A stretch of DNA of 64,000 nt from contig NZ_LQBQ01000035.1 of assembly GCF_001507595.1 (NCBI RefSeq), positions 124,001-188,000 of the forward strand, written 5' to 3'. Shown here piece after piece: positions 53,908 through 63,908 of the stretch; the first letter of the stretch is position 1; each line of letters opens with the position of its first letter. The notes beneath the pieces are model-generated. The model was given only the letters and a program-made list of their open reading frames with translations, was not told where the DNA came from and ran no database searches. A program made the translations under genes and the position numbers. This DNA is from Ruegeria marisrubri (lineage in GTDB: Bacteria; Pseudomonadota; Alphaproteobacteria; Rhodobacterales; Rhodobacteraceae).

Positions 53908-54447
53908 ATGTCACGCGTCAAGACACTTCAGGCCCTGTTCAAGCGATACAGGCGCCCCGGCGACATCGTGTTTGCCTGGCTGTTCCTGGCCTTTGCCCTG
54001 TTCCTGCTGTTCCACCTGACGTCGCAGACCCAGTACAAGCCCGGCGGCAAGGTCTTTGCCCAGCCCCGGTTCTGGCCAGCCGTCTCGCTGATCGGCATGA
54101 CCGTCTTTGCCGCGCTGCACCTGCTGGGCTCGGCCCTGTCCGAACGGATCGAGGGCCGCTGGCGCGAGGTGGGCTTCTGGTTGCGGTCGCTGGAATACGC
54201 CGGATGGTTCATCGCCTATGCCGCCGCGGTTCCGTATCTGGGCTATCTGCCCTCGACGGTTCTGGCTGCGCTGCTGCTGGCGATCCGGGCGGGGTTCGGC
54301 AGCCCGCGCGTTCTCGGCGCAGCGGTGCTGTCGGCCATCGCCATCGTGCTGCTGTTCAAAAGCTTTCTGCAGGTCAAGCTGCCCGCCGGGCAGGTCTATG
54401 AATACCTGCCCGACGGGCTGCGGCAGATCATGCTGACCTATTTCTGA
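53908..54447 (+). CDS. Tripartite tricarboxylate transporter TctB family protein
   Basis: A 179-residue small membrane subunit with four hydrophobic helices (about 21-38, 55-75, 95-117, 123-150). It has the TctB layout GDIVFAWLFLAFALFLLFHLTSQ and PRFWPAVSLIGM. ATG 53908 is supported by AGAGG upstream and position between tctC and tctA. It forms the membrane complex with TctA. Confidence 0.9.
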   Translation: MSRVKTLQALFKRYRRPGDIVFAWLFLAFALFLLFHLTSQTQYKPGGKVFAQPRFWPAVSLIGMTVFAALHLLGSALSERIEGRWREVGFWLRSLEYAGWFIAYAAAVPYLGYLPSTVLAALLLAIRAGFGSPRVLGAAVLSAIAIVLLFKSFLQVKLPAGQVYEYLPDGLRQIMLTYF

Positions 54448-54461
54448 CGGGATGTGACTGC

Positions 54462-55979
54462 ATGGAAAACTTCCTCGCCGGTTTCGAACTGCTTGCCCGT
54501 TGGGACGTGGGCCTTGCCCTGCTGATCGGTTCGATCGGCGGCGTCATCATCGGCGCGATCCCCGGCGTCGGACCCGCGGTGGCCATCGCCATCCTGCTGC
54601 CTGCCACCTTCTCGCTGGAACCGATCGTGGGGCTGACGATGCTGTTGGGCATCTACGGCTCGTCCATGTATGGCGGCGCCCTGCCGGCGGTGCTGATCAA
54701 CACGCCCGGCACGGCGGTCAACGCGCTGACATCCTACGACGGCTATCCCATGACCAAGCGGGGCGAGGCATTGCGGGCGGTGTCGCTGGCCTATTTCGCC
54801 TCGTTCTGGGGCGGGCTGTTCGGCATTCTCTGCCTGATCCTGCTGTCTCCGGTTCTGGCGATCATCGCGCCGATGTTCGGCAGCCGCGAGATCTTTCTGG
54901 CCGCCGTTCTGGGCATCCTCCTCGTGATCCTCGCCCATCGCGGTCAGGTCATGGCCGCCGGGATGCTGGCGATGTTCGGCATCTTCCTGCAGACCATCGG
55001 GCTGGACGCCGTCACCTATACCAAGCGTTTCACCTTCGACATGACCTGGCTGAGCTCCGGCGTGAACCTGATCGTGGTGGTACTGGGCCTGTTTGCGCTC
55101 AGCCAGGCCTTCATGCTGCTGATCAGCCCGAATGACAGCCCGCATCCGCAACCGGTGCAGGGCCGCCCGTCCAAGGGGCTGCGCGAACTGTTGCGCCACA
55201 AGCGGGTGGCGACCGCCGCATCCGGCTTTGGCGTGCTGATGGGGATGATCCCCGGCGTGGGCGAGTTCACCGCCCAGTTCATGAGCTACACCTACGCCCA
55301 GCGGACCTCGAAACAGCCCGACCTGTTCGGCAAGGGCTCGCCCGAGGGGCTGATCGCCTCCGAGGCGGCCAACAACGCGGTGCCCGCCGCCGCGATGGTG
55401 CCGCTGCTGGCGCTGGGCATTCCGGGCGAGGCGCTGACCGCGATGATGCTGTCGGTGTTCTACGTCCACAACGTGATCCCCGGCCCGCAGCTGTTCCAGA
55501 ACAATATCGACCTCGTCTATGCGCTCTATATCGCGCTGATCCTGCTGAACGTGGTGGTCATCTGCTTCCTGATGGTCTCGACCAACCTGCTGACCAAGAT
55601 CATCCAGGTGCCGACGCGTCTTCTGGGCATCCTCATCCTGATCCTGTCCTTCGTCGGCGTCTATTCCCTGCGCAACTCGCTGACCGACTGCATGATGGCG
55701 GCCGGTTTCGGCGTACTGGGGCTGATCCTCAAGCGGCTGAACCTGCCGATCGTTCCGATCATCCTGGGCATGGTTCTGGGCGGCATCATGGAGGTCAAGC
55801 TGCGTTCCGCCATGGCGCGGGTCAAGACGCCCCTCGACATGATCGACCGGCCGCTGGCCTTCATCATCTTCCTGACCATCCTGCTGGTCCTCGCCCTGCA
55901 TGTGCGCACCCTGATCCGGGAACACCGCGCGCGTGAACAGGAAACCGACCACGACATGCACGACACCCAGTTGAGGTAA
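54462..55979 (+). CDS. Tripartite tricarboxylate transporter permease TctA
   Basis: A 505-residue, 11-12-helix permease. The TctA signatures are IGGVIIGAIPGVGPAVAIAILLP at the N-terminus, GIYGSSMYGGALPAVLINTPGTA, and the second half-repeat GVLMGMIPGVGEFTAQFMSY, EAANNAVPAAAMVPLLALGIPGEALTA. It imports a solute delivered by TctC, driven by an ion gradient. The next gene starts 5 bases after the stop. Confidence 0.95.
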   Translation: MENFLAGFELLARWDVGLALLIGSIGGVIIGAIPGVGPAVAIAILLPATFSLEPIVGLTMLLGIYGSSMYGGALPAVLINTPGTAVNALTSYDGYPMTKRGEALRAVSLAYFASFWGGLFGILCLILLSPVLAIIAPMFGSREIFLAAVLGILLVILAHRGQVMAAGMLAMFGIFLQTIGLDAVTYTKRFTFDMTWLSSGVNLIVVVLGLFALSQAFMLLISPNDSPHPQPVQGRPSKGLRELLRHKRVATAASGFGVLMGMIPGVGEFTAQFMSYTYAQRTSKQPDLFGKGSPEGLIASEAANNAVPAAAMVPLLALGIPGEALTAMMLSVFYVHNVIPGPQLFQNNIDLVYALYIALILLNVVVICFLMVSTNLLTKIIQVPTRLLGILILILSFVGVYSLRNSLTDCMMAAGFGVLGLILKRLNLPIVPIILGMVLGGIMEVKLRSAMARVKTPLDMIDRPLAFIIFLTILLVLALHVRTLIREHRAREQETDHDMHDTQLR

Positions 55980-55984
55980 CTCCG

Positions 55985-57469
55985 ATGGATCAACACAGCA
56001 TCGACCTCCTGCGCGCCCGGCCCGTCGCCCCCCGCCGGCACCTGATCGACGGCAAGCCGGTGCCGGCCTCGGATGACGGCGTGATCGAGGTCCTCTCTCC
56101 GATCGACGGCCAGCCGCTGACCACCATCGCGCGCGGCACGCATGCGGATGTCGAGCGCGCCGTGGTCTCGGCCCGCGCCGCCTTCGAAGACCGCCGCTGG
56201 GCCGGGCAACCCCCGGCGGCGCGCAAGAAAGTCCTGCTGAAATGGGCCGAGTTGATCGAGGCCGAGGCCCTGTCGCTAGCGGTTCTGGGCGTGCGCGACA
56301 ACGGCACCGAGATCAACATGGCGCTCAAGGCCGAGCCGCTCTCGGCCGCCGGCACCCTGCGCTACTACGCCGAGGCGATCGACAAGGTGTATGGCGAGAT
56401 CGCCCCCACCGCCCCGGAGGTGCTGGGCCTTGTGCACAAGGAACCGGTGGGCGTGGTCGGCGCCATCCTGCCGTGGAACTTCCCGCTGATGATCGGTGCC
56501 TGGAAACTGGGCCCGGCGCTGGCGGCGGGCAACTCGGTGGTGCTGAAACCGGCCGAGACCGCCTCGCTGTCGCTGCTGCGGCTGGCGGAACTGGCGCTCG
56601 AGGCCGGTCTGCCCCCCGGCGTGCTGAACGTGGTCACCGGCGAAGGCCCCGTCGTGGGCGAAGCGATGGGCCTGTCGATGGGGATCGACGTTCTGGTTTT
56701 CACCGGCTCGGGCGGCGTCGGGCGGAAGCTGCTGGAATACGCTGCCCGCTCGAACCTCAAGCGCGTGTATCTCGAGCTTGGCGGCAAATCCCCCAACATC
56801 GTCTTTGCCGATGCTCCCGATCTGGACGAGGCGGCCCGGGTCGCGGCGACGGGGATCTTCCGCAACTCGGGGCAGGTCTGCGTCGCGGGCTCGCGCCTGC
56901 TGGTCGAGGATGCGATCCACGACGATTTCACCGCCGCCGTCCGCGCCCATGCCGAGGCCATGCGCGTGGGCGATCCGCTGGACCTGTCCAGCGACATCGG
57001 CGCGGTCAATTCCGAGCGCCAGCTGGAACAGAACCTGCGCTTCGTCGAAACCGCCGCGGCCGAGGGCGGCTCGGTCGTGACCGGCGGCGGCCGCATCCTG
57101 ACCGAGACCGGCGGCTATTACATGGCGCCCACCGTGGTGACCGATGTGGACCCGCAGGCGACGCTGGCGCAGCAAGAGGTGTTCGGGCCCGTGCTGGCCG
57201 TGACCCGCTTTGCCGACGAGGCCGAGGCCATCCGCATCGCCAACAGCACCGATTACGGTCTGGCGGGCGGCGTCTGGACGGCGAACCTGTCGCGCGCCCA
57301 CCGGATGATCCGCGCCATGCGCACCGGGGTCGTCCACGTCAACACCTATGGCGGCGCGGACATCACCGTGCCGCTGGGCGGCGTCGGGCAGTCGGGCAAC
57401 GGGCATGACAAGTCCCTGCACGCGCTGGACAAATACCTCGACCTGAAAACCGCCTGGATCAAGCTCTGA
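55985..57469 (+). CDS. Aldehyde dehydrogenase family protein (TTT operon)
   Basis: A 494-residue aldehyde dehydrogenase. Cofactor motif ILPWNFPLMIGAWK, FTGSGGVG, general base in LELGGKSPNIVF, catalytic Cys in NSGQVCVAGSRLLV, and QEVFGPVLAV. The pattern is close to gamma-glutamyl-gamma-aminobutyraldehyde/PuuC-like enzymes. Together with the divergent class III aminotransferase it suggests the route amine or omega-amino acid to aldehyde to acid. It follows tctA by 5 bases. Confidence 0.93.
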   Translation: MDQHSIDLLRARPVAPRRHLIDGKPVPASDDGVIEVLSPIDGQPLTTIARGTHADVERAVVSARAAFEDRRWAGQPPAARKKVLLKWAELIEAEALSLAVLGVRDNGTEINMALKAEPLSAAGTLRYYAEAIDKVYGEIAPTAPEVLGLVHKEPVGVVGAILPWNFPLMIGAWKLGPALAAGNSVVLKPAETASLSLLRLAELALEAGLPPGVLNVVTGEGPVVGEAMGLSMGIDVLVFTGSGGVGRKLLEYAARSNLKRVYLELGGKSPNIVFADAPDLDEAARVAATGIFRNSGQVCVAGSRLLVEDAIHDDFTAAVRAHAEAMRVGDPLDLSSDIGAVNSERQLEQNLRFVETAAAEGGSVVTGGGRILTETGGYYMAPTVVTDVDPQATLAQQEVFGPVLAVTRFADEAEAIRIANSTDYGLAGGVWTANLSRAHRMIRAMRTGVVHVNTYGGADITVPLGGVGQSGNGHDKSLHALDKYLDLKTAWIKL

Positions 57470-57491
57470 CCCACCAATGCCGGAGAAACAC

Positions 57492-58721
57492 ATGGACAAG
57501 ACGATTCTGGTGATCGGCACCTATGACACCAAGGATGACGAACTGAATTTCCTGGCGGACGCGATCCGCGGGCAGGGCGGCAAGGTGCTGACGATGGATG
57601 TCAGCGTTCTGGGCGATCCGGCGAACCCCACCGACTATTCCAAGCATGACGTGGCGGCCGAGGGCGGCAGCTCGATCCAGGCCGCCATCGACAGCGGCGA
57701 CGAGAACCACGCCATGCAGATCATGGCGCATGGTGCGGCGCTGCTGACCGCGCGGCTGTATTCCGAGGGCCGCTTCGACGGCATGATCGTTCTGGGCGGC
57801 ACGATGGGCACCGATCTGGCGCTGGACGTCTGCGCGGCCCTGCCGCTGGGGGTGCCGAAATACATCGTCTCGACGGTGTCCTTCTCGCCGCTGATCCCCT
57901 CCGACCGGCTGGCCCCCGATGTTCAGATGATCCTCTGGGCCGGCGGGCTTTACGGCCTGAACTCGGTCTGCAAGGCCTCGCTCAGCCAGGCCGCAGGCGC
58001 CGTTCTTGGCGCGGCGCGGGCGGTGCAGATGCCCGACCGCAGCAAGCCGCTGATCGGCATGACCTCGCTGGGCAAGTCGGCGCTGAAATACATGGTGGCG
58101 CTGAAACCCGCGCTCGAGGAACGCGGATACGAGGTGGCGGTGTTCCACGCCACCGGCATGGGCGGCCGCGCCTTCGAAAGCCTTGCGGCGCAGGGCGCCT
58201 TTGCCTGCGTGTTCGATTTCTGCACGCAGGAACTGGGCAACCACATCCACGGCTCGAACATCTCGGCCGGCCCCGATCGGCTGACCAATGCCGGGCTCAA
58301 GGGCATCCCACAGCTTGTCTCGCCGGGCTGCTACGATCTGGTGGACATCGTCGGCTGGCAACCGGTTCCCGAAAAATGGGCTGCGCACCCCCAGCACGCG
58401 CATAACCGCCTGCTGACCTCGATCGTTCTGGACCACGACGAGCGCAAACAGGTGGCCCGCGCCCATTGCGAGCAGTTGTCCAAGGCCAAGGGGCCCACCG
58501 CGCTGCTGTTGCCCAAGGGCGGCTGCGGCGAATGGGATCGCCCCGGCGCCGACCTGCATGACCGGGCGGGGCTGGAGATCTTCCTGCAGGAAATTACGGC
58601 AAACTGCCCGCCCAATGCCGAGCTTGTCGAGATCGACGCCCATATCAACGACGCGGCCTTTGCCGAAAAGGCGCTGGAAATCTTCGACCGCTGGCGGGCC
58701 GAGGGCATCGTGCCGGGATGA
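57492..58721 (+). CDS. Tm-1-like ATP-binding domain protein (UPF0261 family)
   Basis: A 409-residue protein of the UPF0261/Tm-1 family. N-terminal ILVIGTYDTKDDELNFLADAI, DGMIVLGGTMGTDLALDVCAALPLGVPKYIVSTV, IGMTSLGKSALKYM, and the C-terminal LLLPKGGCGEWDRPGADLHD. In plants the Tm-1 N-terminal domain binds ATP and inhibits a viral replicase; the bacterial role is unknown. In many bacteria it precedes a TIM-barrel PEP-hydrolase-like gene (from memory); none follows here. ATG 57492 has GGAG upstream. A strong hairpin ends the operon. Confidence 0.9.
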   Translation: MDKTILVIGTYDTKDDELNFLADAIRGQGGKVLTMDVSVLGDPANPTDYSKHDVAAEGGSSIQAAIDSGDENHAMQIMAHGAALLTARLYSEGRFDGMIVLGGTMGTDLALDVCAALPLGVPKYIVSTVSFSPLIPSDRLAPDVQMILWAGGLYGLNSVCKASLSQAAGAVLGAARAVQMPDRSKPLIGMTSLGKSALKYMVALKPALEERGYEVAVFHATGMGGRAFESLAAQGAFACVFDFCTQELGNHIHGSNISAGPDRLTNAGLKGIPQLVSPGCYDLVDIVGWQPVPEKWAAHPQHAHNRLLTSIVLDHDERKQVARAHCEQLSKAKGPTALLLPKGGCGEWDRPGADLHDRAGLEIFLQEITANCPPNAELVEIDAHINDAAFAEKALEIFDRWRAEGIVPG

Positions 58722-58726
58722 TCGAA

Positions 58727-58751
58727 GGCCCGGCCCGGTTCAGGCCGGGCC
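58727..58751. terminator. Bidirectional terminator between the TTT operon and mlaC
   Basis: A perfect 9-base stem GGCCCGGCC/GGCCGGGCC with a 7-base loop, 5 bases past the Tm-1-like stop and 15 bases from the mlaC stop on the other strand. It can serve both converging transcripts. Confidence 0.65.
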
Positions 58752-58766
58752 GGCGGGGCCGAAAAA

Positions 58767-59375
58767 TCAGCCGTAACTCTTCAGATCGCGGATCAGCTGA
58801 TCCAGATTGCCCCTGCGCGCATCCAGCATGGCACCGATCTCGGTGCGCTCGGTCAGCAGCATGTTCACGCCTTCGATGAACATGTTGTAGAACTTGTCCT
58901 TGCCGGATTTGTCCGACACCAGGAAGGTCACCTCGAACGGCGCCTCGCCGCGCAGCTTGACGGTGCTGCGCACCTCGTAGCCGGCCTTGATCTTGCGCGC
59001 GCCGGTGACGGTGACCTGCCCGCCGATGAACTCGCGGAACCGGCGGCCGTATTTGCGGGAAATATAGTGCTGGAACGCGCTGGTGAACTGGCGCATCTGC
59101 GACTTGCTTGCCGAGCGCGCATCCGGCCCAAGGGCATAGCGGGCCATGATCGGCACATCTCCGTAGCGCACGAAGATCTTTTCGAAATCCCTCAGCATGG
59201 CGCTTTCGGACTTGCCCGAGGCGATCACTTTGTTGATCTCCGCGACCACGCTGTCGACCAGCTTTTTCGCGGCCGTCTCGGTCATCGCCAGGGCAGGCAG
59301 GGATGTCGCGGCCAGACCGATACCGGCCAGGGCGGTCGTCACGAAAGCACGGCGGGTGATCGCATTACTCGGCAT
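58767..59375 (-). CDS. mlaC: ABC transporter substrate-binding protein MlaC (phospholipid carrier)
   Basis: A 202-residue periplasmic lipid carrier. ATG 59375 follows AGGATCC and starts a Tat-like signal (TRRAFVTTALAGIGLAATSLPALA). The mature part has the Ttg2D/MlaC pattern: LVDSVVAEINKVI, RYALGPDARSASKSQMRQFTSAFQHYI, RRFREFIGG and the C-terminal EGVNMLLTERTEIGAMLD. It carries phospholipids between MlaA in the outer membrane and the MlaFEDB inner-membrane complex. The start overlaps the mlaA stop by 11 bases. MlaDEF genes are not in the window. Confidence 0.92.
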   Translation of the reverse strand: MPSNAITRRAFVTTALAGIGLAATSLPALAMTETAAKKLVDSVVAEINKVIASGKSESAMLRDFEKIFVRYGDVPIMARYALGPDARSASKSQMRQFTSAFQHYISRKYGRRFREFIGGQVTVTGARKIKAGYEVRSTVKLRGEAPFEVTFLVSDKSGKDKFYNMFIEGVNMLLTERTEIGAMLDARRGNLDQLIRDLKSYG

Positions 59376-60174
59376 ATGGATCCTCATACGGGTCTAGATA
59401 GGGGTCGTCGGCAGCACCCGAACCGGTCTCGGCATAGGGGTCCGTGTAGAGACCCAGATAGGACTCCTCGTCGTCCCTCGCCAGTTCGAAGCGCCGGTTT
59501 TGCAGATAGATCAGGCGGGCCTGCGCGTAACTGTCCGCGCTTTCGTACAGAATCGAGTCCACCGTCTGCGAATACCGGCCCCGGTCGCTCATGCGCCGGA
59601 CCAGTTCGGTGTAAAGCCCCAGGTTGTCGACGGGCCGGGTCGGCGCCAGGTCGATCGGGTTGGTGAAAAGGTTGACCACGACCCCGATTGCATCGCGCGT
59701 GGTCGAGGGGCCGTAGAGCGGCAGCTCGACATAGGCGCCTTCGCCAAAGCCCCAGACATGCAGGGTTTCACCGAAATCCGTATCCACCTGCGGAATCTTG
59801 AGGTCACTGGCCGGATCGGACAGGCCGGCGATACCGACCGTCGAATTGACGGCAAAGCGCAGCAACGCATACCCCATTTCCTTGGGCTTGCCCTGCAGCA
59901 GGTAATCGACCGCCTGTCCCGGCAGCGAGATGTTCTCGGCGAAATGGTTGAAGCTGGTCACGATCGGTTCGGGAAAGACCGAGACATATCCCTTGGATGC
60001 CGGCCCGAACAGATACCTGTCCACGCCCAGGTTGAACCTGTGAATCGCCCGGTTGGTGTTTTCGTAGGGGTCGAAGATCTCGCCGCGCGCGGCCTCTTCG
60101 GGTGGTTGCGTCGCACAGGCCGCCAGCGCCGAAAACGCGGCCAGGGCAAGAACAAGTTTCGGGACAAAACGCAT
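59365..60174 (-). CDS. mlaA: Outer-membrane lipoprotein MlaA (VacJ family)
   Basis: A 269-residue lipoprotein. The signal peptide ends in a lipobox (ALAAC). The family core is present: FDPYENTNRAIHRFNLGVDRYL, FAENISLPGQAVDYLLQGK, RFAVNSTVGIAGLSDPAS, DFGETLHVWGFGEGAYVELP and GPSTTRDAIG. MlaA sits with porins and removes mislocalised outer-leaflet phospholipids to MlaC. The C-terminus is extended by an acidic tail of repeated DPY units (about residues 245-269), unusual for the family. An upstream ATG at 60198 is an alternative start. Confidence 0.94.
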   Translation of the reverse strand: MRFVPKLVLALAAFSALAACATQPPEEAARGEIFDPYENTNRAIHRFNLGVDRYLFGPASKGYVSVFPEPIVTSFNHFAENISLPGQAVDYLLQGKPKEMGYALLRFAVNSTVGIAGLSDPASDLKIPQVDTDFGETLHVWGFGEGAYVELPLYGPSTTRDAIGVVVNLFTNPIDLAPTRPVDNLGLYTELVRRMSDRGRYSQTVDSILYESADSYAQARLIYLQNRRFELARDDEESYLGLYTDPYAETGSGAADDPYLDPYEDPYAE

Positions 60175-60497
60175 CAACACAGGTCTTCGATACTCCATGG
60201 CCACCTTTGGGGTGACGCTGGCGGGTCAAATCAGAAAAGGCTCGCTTGCTCAATGCGATTGGCGGCTGGTTGCAGACAGATACCCGCTCCGTGGCGGATT
60301 TGAAACAGACACACCTGTATCCCATAGTGCGGACCGAGGCAAAGGGGGGGCCAAAAGCGGCCATCGAATGAGAGAGGACCCGCGCATTGCCTTTCCCTGC
60401 CAACGCAAAGGGGCCGGCAAATGCCGGTTTCCGGCTTTCCCGGGCGGCCGTTCCCGGTTAGCGTCCGCGCAAACCTGACTGTTGGAGGACGAGAATC
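60175..60497. other. 323-base divergent spacer between mlaA and ridA-like gene
   Basis: No gene is seen. It should hold the two divergent promoters. It contains GC-rich inverted fragments around GGCCGGCAAATGCCGG (60413-60428) upstream of the RidA gene and a GGAGGA ribosome site at 60483-60488. Confidence 0.6.
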
Positions 60498-60956
60498 ATG
60501 AGCATCGCGGCGAAACTGGAAAGCCTTGGCGCCACCCTGCCGGACGCACCGGCTCCGGCGGCGAACTATGTGCCCTTCGTGCGGGTCGGAAACATCGTCT
60601 ATGTGTCGGGCCAGATCTCGATGGACGAGAGCGGCCTGATCACCGGCAAGCTTGGCGACAACATGGATGTCGAGGCAGGTGCCGCGGCGGCCCGGACCTG
60701 TGCGATCAACCTTCTGGCGCAGGTCAGGGCGGCCTGCGACGGCGATATCGAACGTCTGGTGCGCGTCGTCAAGCTGACCGGCTTCGTCAACTCGACCGCC
60801 GATTTCACCCAGCAGCCGCAGGTGATCAACGGCGCCTCGGATTTCATGGTCCAGGCGCTGGGAGATGCCGGGCGTCACTCGCGCTCGGCCGTCAGCGCCG
60901 CGGCGCTGCCGCTGGGCGTGGCGGTCGAGATCGAGGGAATCTTCGAAGTCCGATGA
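60498..60956 (+). CDS. RidA family protein
   Basis: A 152-residue YjgF/YER057c/UK114 protein. It has the VGNIVYVSGQI entrance, a VRVVKLTGFVNST strand, and C-terminal GRHSRSAVSAAALPLGVAVEIEG with the conserved Arg that contacts imine intermediates in RidA deaminases. At about 150 residues it is of the longer RidA subgroup (Rid4-7-like), whose members may not deaminate. Its stop overlaps the next start (ATGA). Confidence 0.92.
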   Translation: MSIAAKLESLGATLPDAPAPAANYVPFVRVGNIVYVSGQISMDESGLITGKLGDNMDVEAGAAAARTCAINLLAQVRAACDGDIERLVRVVKLTGFVNSTADFTQQPQVINGASDFMVQALGDAGRHSRSAVSAAALPLGVAVEIEGIFEVR

Positions 60957-61723
60957 CCTCGCGCCTTCCACGCGCCTTTCTCGAGCGCCCGATCGCGCAC
61001 CGGGCGCTGCACGATGCCTTGCAAGGCCGGCCCGAGAACAGCCGCGCGGCGATCCGCGCCGCCATTCAGGCCGGCTATGGCATCGAGATCGACCTGCAAC
61101 TGACCGCCGACGGGCAGGCGATGGTGTTTCACGACTACGACCTCGGCCGCCTGACCGGCCAACGCGGGCCGATCCGCCAGATCACCGCCGCCGAGGCGGG
61201 CGCGATTCCGCTGCTCGATTCGGATGGCGAGGGCATTCCCACCCTGTCCGAAGTGCTGGGCCTGGTGGCCGGCCGGGTGCCGCTGCTGATCGAGTTCAAG
61301 GATCAGGACGGCGCGATGGGCCCCAATGTCGGCCAACTGGAGCAGGCGGCGGTCGAGGTTCTGGCGGGCTATGACGGGCCGGTGGCGCTGATGTCCTTCA
61401 ACCCGCACAGCGTCGCCGAACTGGCGCGGCTTGCGCCCGACCTGCCGCGCGGGCTGGTGACCAGCGCCTACGATCCGTCCGACTGGCACCTGCCGCGCAA
61501 GGTCGGCGACCACCTGCGCGAGATTCCCGATTTCGACCGGGTCGGGGCCGATTTCATCAGCCACGAGGTCGCCGACCTGAACCGCCCGCGCGTGGCCGAG
61601 CTGAAGGCGCGCGGCGTGCCCATCCTCTGCTGGACGGTCCGCTCGCCCGCGCAGGAGGCAGAGGCCCGCAAGGTCGCCGACAACATCACCTTCGAAGACT
61701 ATCTGGCGGCGTTCCCGGCTTGA
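60953..61723 (+). CDS. Glycerophosphodiester phosphodiesterase family protein
   Basis: A 256-residue TIM-barrel GDPD. Catalytic motifs: IAHRALHDALQGRPENS (with His and Glu-Asn), GIEIDLQLTADGQAMVFHD (metal Glu/Asp and His), LLIEFK, and the C-terminal GVPILCWTVRS. It hydrolyses glycerophosphodiesters to glycerol 3-phosphate and an alcohol. No signal peptide, so cytoplasmic. ATG 60953 overlaps the RidA stop by 4 bases. Confidence 0.93.
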   Translation: MTSRLPRAFLERPIAHRALHDALQGRPENSRAAIRAAIQAGYGIEIDLQLTADGQAMVFHDYDLGRLTGQRGPIRQITAAEAGAIPLLDSDGEGIPTLSEVLGLVAGRVPLLIEFKDQDGAMGPNVGQLEQAAVEVLAGYDGPVALMSFNPHSVAELARLAPDLPRGLVTSAYDPSDWHLPRKVGDHLREIPDFDRVGADFISHEVADLNRPRVAELKARGVPILCWTVRSPAQEAEARKVADNITFEDYLAAFPA

Positions 61724-61770
61724 TCCGGACCCGCCCCGCGACAAATAGTGGTCAGGCGCGCGGAGGATGC

Positions 61771-62954
<1,184 letters not shown>

Positions 62955-62958
<4 letters not shown>

Positions 62959-63248
62959 CCGAACGCTTGTCAAACGAGGCCCGGGGGCCGCTTCTGGACC
63001 CGCTGTTCAAGAACGGCTGGACCATGGTCGAGGACCGCGACGCCATCACCAAGACCTTCATCTTCGACAATTTCGTCGAGGCTTTCGGCTGGATGACGAG
63101 GGTGGCGATCTGGGCTGAGAAATGGGATCACCACCCCGAATGGTCCAATGTCTACCGCACGGTCGAGGTGGTGCTCTCCACCCACGACGTCGGCGGCCTG
63201 TCGGCGCTGGACGCCAAGCTGGCGCGCAAGATGGACGCCATGCTCTGA
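62955..63248 (+). CDS. phhB: 4a-hydroxytetrahydrobiopterin dehydratase (PCD/DCoH)
   Basis: A 97-residue pterin-4a-carbinolamine dehydratase. It contains the active-site pattern [20 protein letters not shown] with the two histidines, then [19 protein letters not shown]. It recycles the pterin cofactor of aromatic amino acid hydroxylases or has a molybdopterin-linked role. No phenylalanine hydroxylase gene is nearby. It overlaps the upstream gene by ATGA. Confidence 0.94.
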
Positions 63249-63266
63249 CCGAACCGGGTCGCCCCG

Positions 63267-63614
63267 TCAGTCGAGCGCCCCGTCCCCGTCACGGTCGGCC
63301 GCTTTGAAATCCTCGGCCATCTGGGCTGAGAATTCGCTTGCGGAAATGGCGCTGTCGCCGTTCTCGTCCGCCTGTCTGAACAGATCACCGCTCATGTAGG
63401 CCTCGGTTTCCGCCCGGCTCAGAGCACCGCTCTTGTCCGTGTCCATCGTCTGGAACGCGAACTCGGAAAAGGCGTTGTATTCGGCCTTGGACAGAACATC
63501 GTCATCGTTCTTGTCCACGGCGTCCAGTTGCGCCTCGCCGAACGCGCTTTCCTGTGACAGGGCGGCCGAAGCGGTCAGGGCAAGCGCGAAGCCGAAGATG
63601 ATACCCGTTTTCAT
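63267..63614 (-). CDS. Secreted EF-hand protein
   Basis: A 115-residue protein. A signal peptide (about 20 residues, ending ALS-QE) is followed by EF-hand loops DKNDDDVLSKAE, DTDKSGALSRAE and DENGDSAISASE, plus a fourth, DRDGDGALD, cut short by the stop codon. It is probably a periplasmic calcium-binding protein. GGAGGG lies upstream of ATG 63614. Gene order suggests cotranscription with the small lipoprotein gene 12 bases upstream. Confidence 0.9.
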   Translation of the reverse strand: MKTGIIFGFALALTASAALSQESAFGEAQLDAVDKNDDDVLSKAEYNAFSEFAFQTMDTDKSGALSRAETEAYMSGDLFRQADENGDSAISASEFSAQMAEDFKAADRDGDGALD

Positions 63615-63626
63615 GTCACGCCCTCC

Positions 63627-63872
63627 TCAGCATGAATACCGATGACCGCCGGCCGCGCCGACACCGGCCCCCACGGCGGTCAGCGCGCCGCGGCCCGAGC
63701 CGCCTCCGAACTGGTTGCCGATTGTGCCCCCGATCAGCGCCCCGCCCAGCGTTCCGCTCAGGCAGGCGATCTCGTGCTGCCGGGCCGCCTGTGCCTGGGG
63801 CGTCGGAGCGGGCTCGCAGGCGGCCAGCACGCTCGCCGCGGCAAACGCAAATACAAGGGTTTTCATTTGCAT
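63627..63872 (-). CDS. Glycine-zipper lipoprotein
   Basis: An 81-residue lipoprotein: signal peptide with lipobox LAAC (Cys19), a short linker, then a glycine-zipper hydrophobic segment (LGGALIGGTIGNQFGGGSGR, then GAGVGAAGG). Such small 2TM glycine-zipper lipoproteins are outer-membrane structural or stress proteins. ATG 63872 has AAGGG 8 bases upstream; an in-frame ATG at 63866 is possible. Confidence 0.85.
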   Translation of the reverse strand: MQMKTLVFAFAAASVLAACEPAPTPQAQAARQHEIACLSGTLGGALIGGTIGNQFGGGSGRGALTAVGAGVGAAGGHRYSC

Positions 63873-63908
63873 GAGTTTCGCCCTTTTCTTGGTGATCAGA
63901 ATGTCCTG

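Noticed and set aside
54438-55961. 507-codon minus-strand frame opposite tctA
   Set aside because: His/Asp/Gln-rich translation is the usual antisense of a hydrophobic permease gene.
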